In this document: positions 61,401-64,000 of the stretch, in pieces | Layout: the number at the start of each line of letters is the position of its first letter | Position numbering within the stretch: the stretch's first letter is position 1 | NCBI GenBank assembly: GCA_012842085.1 | Contig: DUTM01000002.1 | Span: 37,884-101,883 of the forward strand | Source of the DNA: Mycobacteriales bacterium | GTDB lineage: Bacteria; Actinomycetota; Actinomycetes; Mycobacteriales; Mycobacteriaceae | Length of the DNA: 64,000 nt | Direction of reading: 5' to 3' | Translations under genes and position numbers: made by a program | Notes under the pieces: model-generated | What the model saw: the letters and a program-made list of their open reading frames with translations, nothing else | Databases searched by the model: none | Told to the model about the DNA's origin: nothing

Positions 61401-63474
61401 TGAGGGCAACGTGGTGTCCCGAGTAAACGTTGGGGTTGTCCTTCTTCTCGGCGACGGCACGCAGGCCTTCAATAGCTTCGTCCACATTGGTGGCGACGAT
61501 TTCCTTGCGGAAGCGTCCCACGGAGCGGGTGGACATGGTGTGGGCAACAGCTGCGAGGTCAACATCCTTGTTGTCCTCCAGCCAGTCGGCAATATTGCTG
61601 GCGTTGCGGCGGGCGCGAGTGGAGAGGGTGCCGGAGACAGGCAGAATGTAGGCGCGCGGTTCTTCCAGTTCCTCGGCCATAGCCATAAGGGATTCGCGCT
61701 TCTGGACCTGCTCATCGGACAGGTCGGTAATACCGGTGCCCTGGATGGCTTCCACCACGGAGGCCACCTTCAGCATGCCGGTGTTGGCGTCTTCATCCAC
61801 AGTGGAGACGGATACGCCACCGTCACCCCGGGTGGGGGCTTCCTTCACGCTGGGGCCAGTGTATTCTTCCAGCACAATGTGGGCGTTGGTGCCACCGAAG
61901 CCGAAGCCAGAGACACCGGCGATGGCGCGGCCACTGTAGCGCGGCCACTCGCGGTTTTCGGTGACGACCTCAAGGTGGTCGCCCTCAAAGTCGATGTAGC
62001 GGTTCGGACGGTCGAAGTGGAGGGTCGGCGGAATCTTGTCGTGGGTGAAGGAAAGGGCAACCTTGGTGATGCCTGCTGCACCCGCCGCGGACTCCATGTG
62101 TCCGAAGTTGGTCTTGGAGGAGCCGATCAGCAACGGTTTATCGTCGTCGCGGCCATAGCCCAGTACTTTACCGAGGGCGCGTGCCTCGATGGGGTCACCC
62201 AGGATGGTGCCGGTGCCGTGGGCTTCCACATAGTCCACTTCCTGCGGAGTGATGCCGGCGTCGTGGTAGGCGTCGACCAACACTTCCATTTGGGCTTCTG
62301 GGTTGGGGGCGGTGATGCCGTTGGAGCGGCCATCCTGGTTGACGGCGGAGCCCTTAATGACGGCGTAAATATTGTCGCCGTCACGCTCTGCTTCCTGGAG
62401 GCGCTTCAACAGCACCAGGCCAGCGCCGTCCGAGCGGGTAATACCTTCTGCGGTGTCGGAGAAAGCACGAATGCGGCCGTCGGGGCTGAGGACGGTTTCC
62501 AGGTCGGCGAACGCCAGCTGGGCGCCCGGAGCCAGGATGAGGTTAATACCACCAGCTACGGCGAGAGAAGCTTCGCCCTGGCGGAGGCCCTGCACTGCCT
62601 GGTGAATCGCAACCAGGGAGGAGGAGCAGGCGGTGTCGAGAGAAATCGACGGTCCGCGGAAGTCAAAAGTGTAGGAGACGCGGTTCGACAGAATCGAGGG
62701 GGACAAACCGGTCAGGGAGTAGGGGTGGAAGCCGGAGTAGTCGGATTCCAGAATGCGGGCGTAGTCCTGGTTGGAGGCACCTACGTAGACGCCAACTTTG
62801 GTTCCGCGCTGGTCGGAGATCGGAATGTGGGCGTCTTCGAAAAGCTCGTAGGTGAGCTCGAGGAGCATACGCTGCTGGGGGTCAACCTGTTCCGCTTCAC
62901 GCGGGGAAATAGAGAAGAATTCGGGATCGAAAGTCTTGATGAGGTCGTTCTTGATATACCCACCATGAGTCGGAGCGTTCTTGATCTTCTCATCAATCTC
63001 ATGGTCTTCGCGGAACTCGCTGAAGCGGCCTTCCGGAAGGTCGGTAGTGGCGTCGGTAGCCTCTTCCAGTAGCTTCCAGTAGGTTTGGGGATCGTTGGCG
63101 TCGCCCGGGTAGCGGCTAGCAATACCGATGATGGCGATGTCGGCGCCTTCTACGGTGGTGCGGTCACGCGATTTTTGGCGCACCGCTTCAGCCGGATCGG
63201 AGTCGTCCAACAAGAATGTGGAGAGTTTGTTTACTGTGGGGTTTTGGTACACCACGGCAGCGTTAATGGTCTTGCCGGTAAGGTCTTCCAGTTCTCCGGA
63301 CAGTTGCAAAATACTGCGGGAGGATAGCCCGAACTCTTCGAACGGCTGGTCGGGGTTTACTTCTGATAAGGGGATGCTGACGTCGTCTGCAATCCACTCC
63401 CGCAACCATGCGATGAGTTCCACAACCGTAAGGTCAGGGTTCACGTTTACTCTCGATTCTGTACTTGTCCCCAT
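58453..63474 (-). CDS. pks13: Mycolic acid condensing polyketide synthase Pks13
   Basis: A 1673-residue type I PKS that condenses the FadD32-activated meromycolate with the carboxylated alpha-branch and releases it onto trehalose. Domain order: N-terminal ACP (phosphopantetheine Ser52 in FGLSSRS), ketosynthase (from about 107, active Cys283 in DTACSSS, then the EAHGTGT and GHMESAAGA His motifs), acyltransferase (Ser790 in GHSMGE), C-terminal ACP (Ser1238 in GLDSLMAI) and thioesterase (Ser1477 in GGWSLGG). No reductase or dehydratase is present, as expected. ATG 63474 is chosen; the frame runs on to a TTG at 63507. Length is a little short of the mycobacterial enzyme (about 1730). Confidence 0.96.
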   Translation of the reverse strand: MGTSTESRVNVNPDLTVVELIAWLREWIADDVSIPLSEVNPDQPFEEFGLSSRSILQLSGELEDLTGKTINAAVVYQNPTVNKLSTFLLDDSDPAEAVRQKSRDRTTVEGADIAIIGIASRYPGDANDPQTYWKLLEEATDATTDLPEGRFSEFREDHEIDEKIKNAPTHGGYIKNDLIKTFDPEFFSISPREAEQVDPQQRMLLELTYELFEDAHIPISDQRGTKVGVYVGASNQDYARILESDYSGFHPYSLTGLSPSILSNRVSYTFDFRGPSISLDTACSSSLVAIHQAVQGLRQGEASLAVAGGINLILAPGAQLAFADLETVLSPDGRIRAFSDTAEGITRSDGAGLVLLKRLQEAERDGDNIYAVIKGSAVNQDGRSNGITAPNPEAQMEVLVDAYHDAGITPQEVDYVEAHGTGTILGDPIEARALGKVLGYGRDDDKPLLIGSSKTNFGHMESAAGAAGITKVALSFTHDKIPPTLHFDRPNRYIDFEGDHLEVVTENREWPRYSGRAIAGVSGFGFGGTNAHIVLEEYTGPSVKEAPTRGDGGVSVSTVDEDANTGMLKVASVVEAIQGTGITDLSDEQVQKRESLMAMAEELEEPRAYILPVSGTLSTRARRNASNIADWLEDNKDVDLAAVAHTMSTRSVGRFRKEIVATNVDEAIEGLRAVAEKKDNPNVYSGHHVALNGAVWVYSGFGAQHRKMGKRIYLADKFRGDFGGIFATSLENVSELIKEESDIDVLDIILTDELNWDTESSQDGIFAIQIALTDTLNYFGSRPAAVVGHSMGEVAAAYAAGGLSLEDAVRVICARSRLLGEGESTLSEDQQGGMGLVEYTEDEINQVKEENPGKFDTVEPAVYAAPNQITVGGKKTEVQAFVDYADEHGKFARMLRVNGAGHTSMVAPLVGELIGEIADIEARPLRCNLYSSIDKETVYQAGDAPTDYQYFAKGMRHPVWFTQAVSKACKDEYTTFMEVSPHPIAILSVAAVTYAEGLPNAKLFYTLKRKEYEPNSLMRAIAQLAAAGHSANLRNLSLTREYVEVPRTQFDRKPCWTSARLSGANDSRLPGAHIILPSGGHIWKVQADGVEKLDMLPLSAAEYCFGDDGVVTSWDILQEKSDLPDIAKYITVLEYNNDGKGGDVEVYAQVEQESELIARAVVSSDPDAVAVIEEELPDADEFGPEDILSEHNTDAEFYDPDTGETILERLTKIVASNLAYNPEDLTSELPLMDLGLDSLMAIRIKNRIQYEFGLPELDLVVVRNSTIGDVAEYIDNVRKAQAEGLSDEEASKLSTQKLQEKYNGDTSSDCPAKPTAEVPPRDASERLAFSVWLNVTGESAGDVLRRLPQIGNETRAKLAERLSARTGAEVDPNLLRGVETIEQMANIVRPFLEKEVDGLVRTLRKPQEGSDRKALFLFHPAGGTTAQYSTLVDDLPEDMAVYGMERVEGAIDKRAAEYIPVMKELQPEGPYALGGWSLGGALAYEVAKQLVEQGDEVSGILLLDTVGPAEPIPNTKKEMHARWDRYGAFIKKTYGIDFEIPHKLLTLKGEEGMLAMFSKAVKSGAFKNSGVSTAVLEHQRASFVDNRMLANLDLQHWASVQVPVVLYRAERMHDGAIELEPNFAHIKPDGGWGEVVNDLTVVQLKGDHLSIIDQPEVGKIARDIANRRDQLQV

Positions 63475-63798
63475 GAGGGGCTTCTCTAAGTTCCAGCGTG
63501 CGGGCAACTTAAATTACCCACAACTTGCTAATCTTACCGTTTTCGAGCACACGTCCAAAGTAAGAAAGCTGCTCAAGGTGCATTTAGCACACCTAGCAGC
63601 ACTATTGCCTTGTGAGTTACACCACAACGGTAGTCGGTAGTCTATACGCCCAGCGTGGCAGCGTCCACCTGGATCAGTACTGACCCGGGCAGCCGCTGCC
63701 ACATTTACGGACGTATCTTGTTCATTTGTGAGCTCATCAGGAGCTCTGCAGAGAGCTGTTGGCTCTTCGCTGTTAGCTATCTACAACTGCGCGCAAGC
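63475..63798. other. Intergenic region between fadD32 and pks13
   Basis: About 320 bases with no gene. It contains an inverted repeat GTGGCAGCG (63655-63663) / CGCTGCCAC (63694-63702) enclosing the 10-bp palindrome TCAGTACTGA, and a GAGCTC...GAGCTC repeat near 63731-63747. It may hold the terminator of fadD32 and a separate pks13 promoter. Confidence 0.5.
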
Positions 63799-64000
63799 TT
63801 AGAACTTGGCGTCCAGGGTGTCTGCCTTGTAGGCCTCGCCGCACTCCTTGCGCTTGATCTTGCCGGTCGGGGTGCGCGGAATGGCGCCCTTGTTGACGAC
63901 CCGCAGATCTGCCAACTGGATGCCGTGGCGGCGCGCCACCAAGGCACGCACATTGCCGAGCAGTTCTGCGAAGTCTTCCACCGGCTGCTCCGGGTTTTCT
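63799..64000 (-). CDS. fadD32: Long-chain fatty acid AMP ligase FadD32, C-terminal end (partial)
   Basis: Only the last 67 codons or so are inside the window; the gene continues past 64000. The visible tail RHGIQLADLRVVNKGAIPRTPTGKIKRKE is the conserved C-terminal end of fatty acyl-AMP ligases, where TGKIKR holds the catalytic Lys of the A10 motif. Position directly upstream of pks13 identifies it as FadD32, which activates meromycolic acid as acyl-AMP and loads it on the Pks13 N-terminal ACP. Confidence 0.88.
   Translation of the reverse strand, partial: ENPEQPVEDFAELLGNVRALVARRHGIQLADLRVVNKGAIPRTPTGKIKRKECGEAYKADTLDAKF

Noticed and set aside
60388..63072. 894-codon open frame antisense to pks13
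   Set aside because: Complete overlap with the well-supported Pks13 coding sequence, no family motifs, Gly/Val/His-rich composition typical of antisense frames in GC-rich coding DNA.
1..64000. CRISPR arrays or insertion sequences
   Set aside because: No regularly spaced direct repeats, Cas genes, transposase frames or terminal inverted repeats were found.

Overview
The window is a chromosomal segment from a mycolic-acid-containing actinobacterium of the order Mycobacteriales. The right half carries almost the whole arabinogalactan and mycolate assembly kit: the galactan exporter Wzm/Wzt, GlfT1, GlfT2, DprE1, DprE2, AftA, two Emb arabinosyltransferases, AccD4, a Culp6-type cutinase-like protein, three Ag85-type mycolyltransferases, the UbiA-type decaprenyl-phosphate phosphoribosyltransferase, Pks13 and the C-terminus of FadD32. 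Coding G+C is moderate rather than the 65-70 percent of mycobacteria, intergenic gaps are short, and there are two Emb proteins (corynebacteria usually have one, mycobacteria three). A reduced-genome, Lawsonella-like lineage fits, but that is inference; no rRNA or marker gene settles it.

Left part (1-24000): a mycolyltransferase, a META-domain secreted protein, tadA with its partner gene, tyrA, a marR-MFS efflux operon whose transporter carries a one-base frameshift, a DUF732-like membrane protein, a Tat-exported metallophosphoesterase, a Mn/Zn-type ABC importer operon, an aromatic/histidinol-phosphate aminotransferase, a DsbA-like/CcdA-like thiol redox pair, a lipoprotein, glutathione peroxidase, a maltose-type O-acetyltransferase, a three-gene operon of unknown function (19658-22472) and a secreted SGNH hydrolase. 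Four tRNA genes lie here: Ser(CGA), Arg(ACG), Ser(GCT) and Ser(TGA).

Middle part (24000-42400): quinone oxidoreductase, wzm-wzt-glfT1 and an AlkD-like gene on the plus strand; then a flavin/NAD membrane oxidoreductase, a polysaccharide pyruvyl transferase-like gene and a GtrA protein on the minus strand; then a degenerate serine-hydrolase lipoprotein, glfT2, a secreted membrane-anchored protein, a GT87-type polyprenol sugar transferase, dprE1-dprE2 and aftA. These build decaprenyl-phospho-arabinose and the galactan and start arabinan priming.

Right part (42400-64000): a HIRAN-domain membrane protein, emb 1, a secreted extremely hydrophobic protein, embB, then on the minus strand accD4, culp6, two mycolyltransferases, ubiA, pks13 and fadD32 (cut by the window end). 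FadD32 activates the meromycolate chain, AccD4 (in an acyl-CoA carboxylase) supplies the carboxylated partner, Pks13 condenses them, and the mycolyltransferases place mycolates on arabinan made by AftA/Emb from the donor produced by UbiA-DprE1-DprE2.

The least explained features are two secreted proteins with about 240-residue stretches nearly free of charged residues (one in the unknown operon, one between the emb genes), a structured RNA with its own terminator in front of marR, the HIRAN-transmembrane protein, and a beta-lactamase-fold lipoprotein that has lost its SxxK active site.
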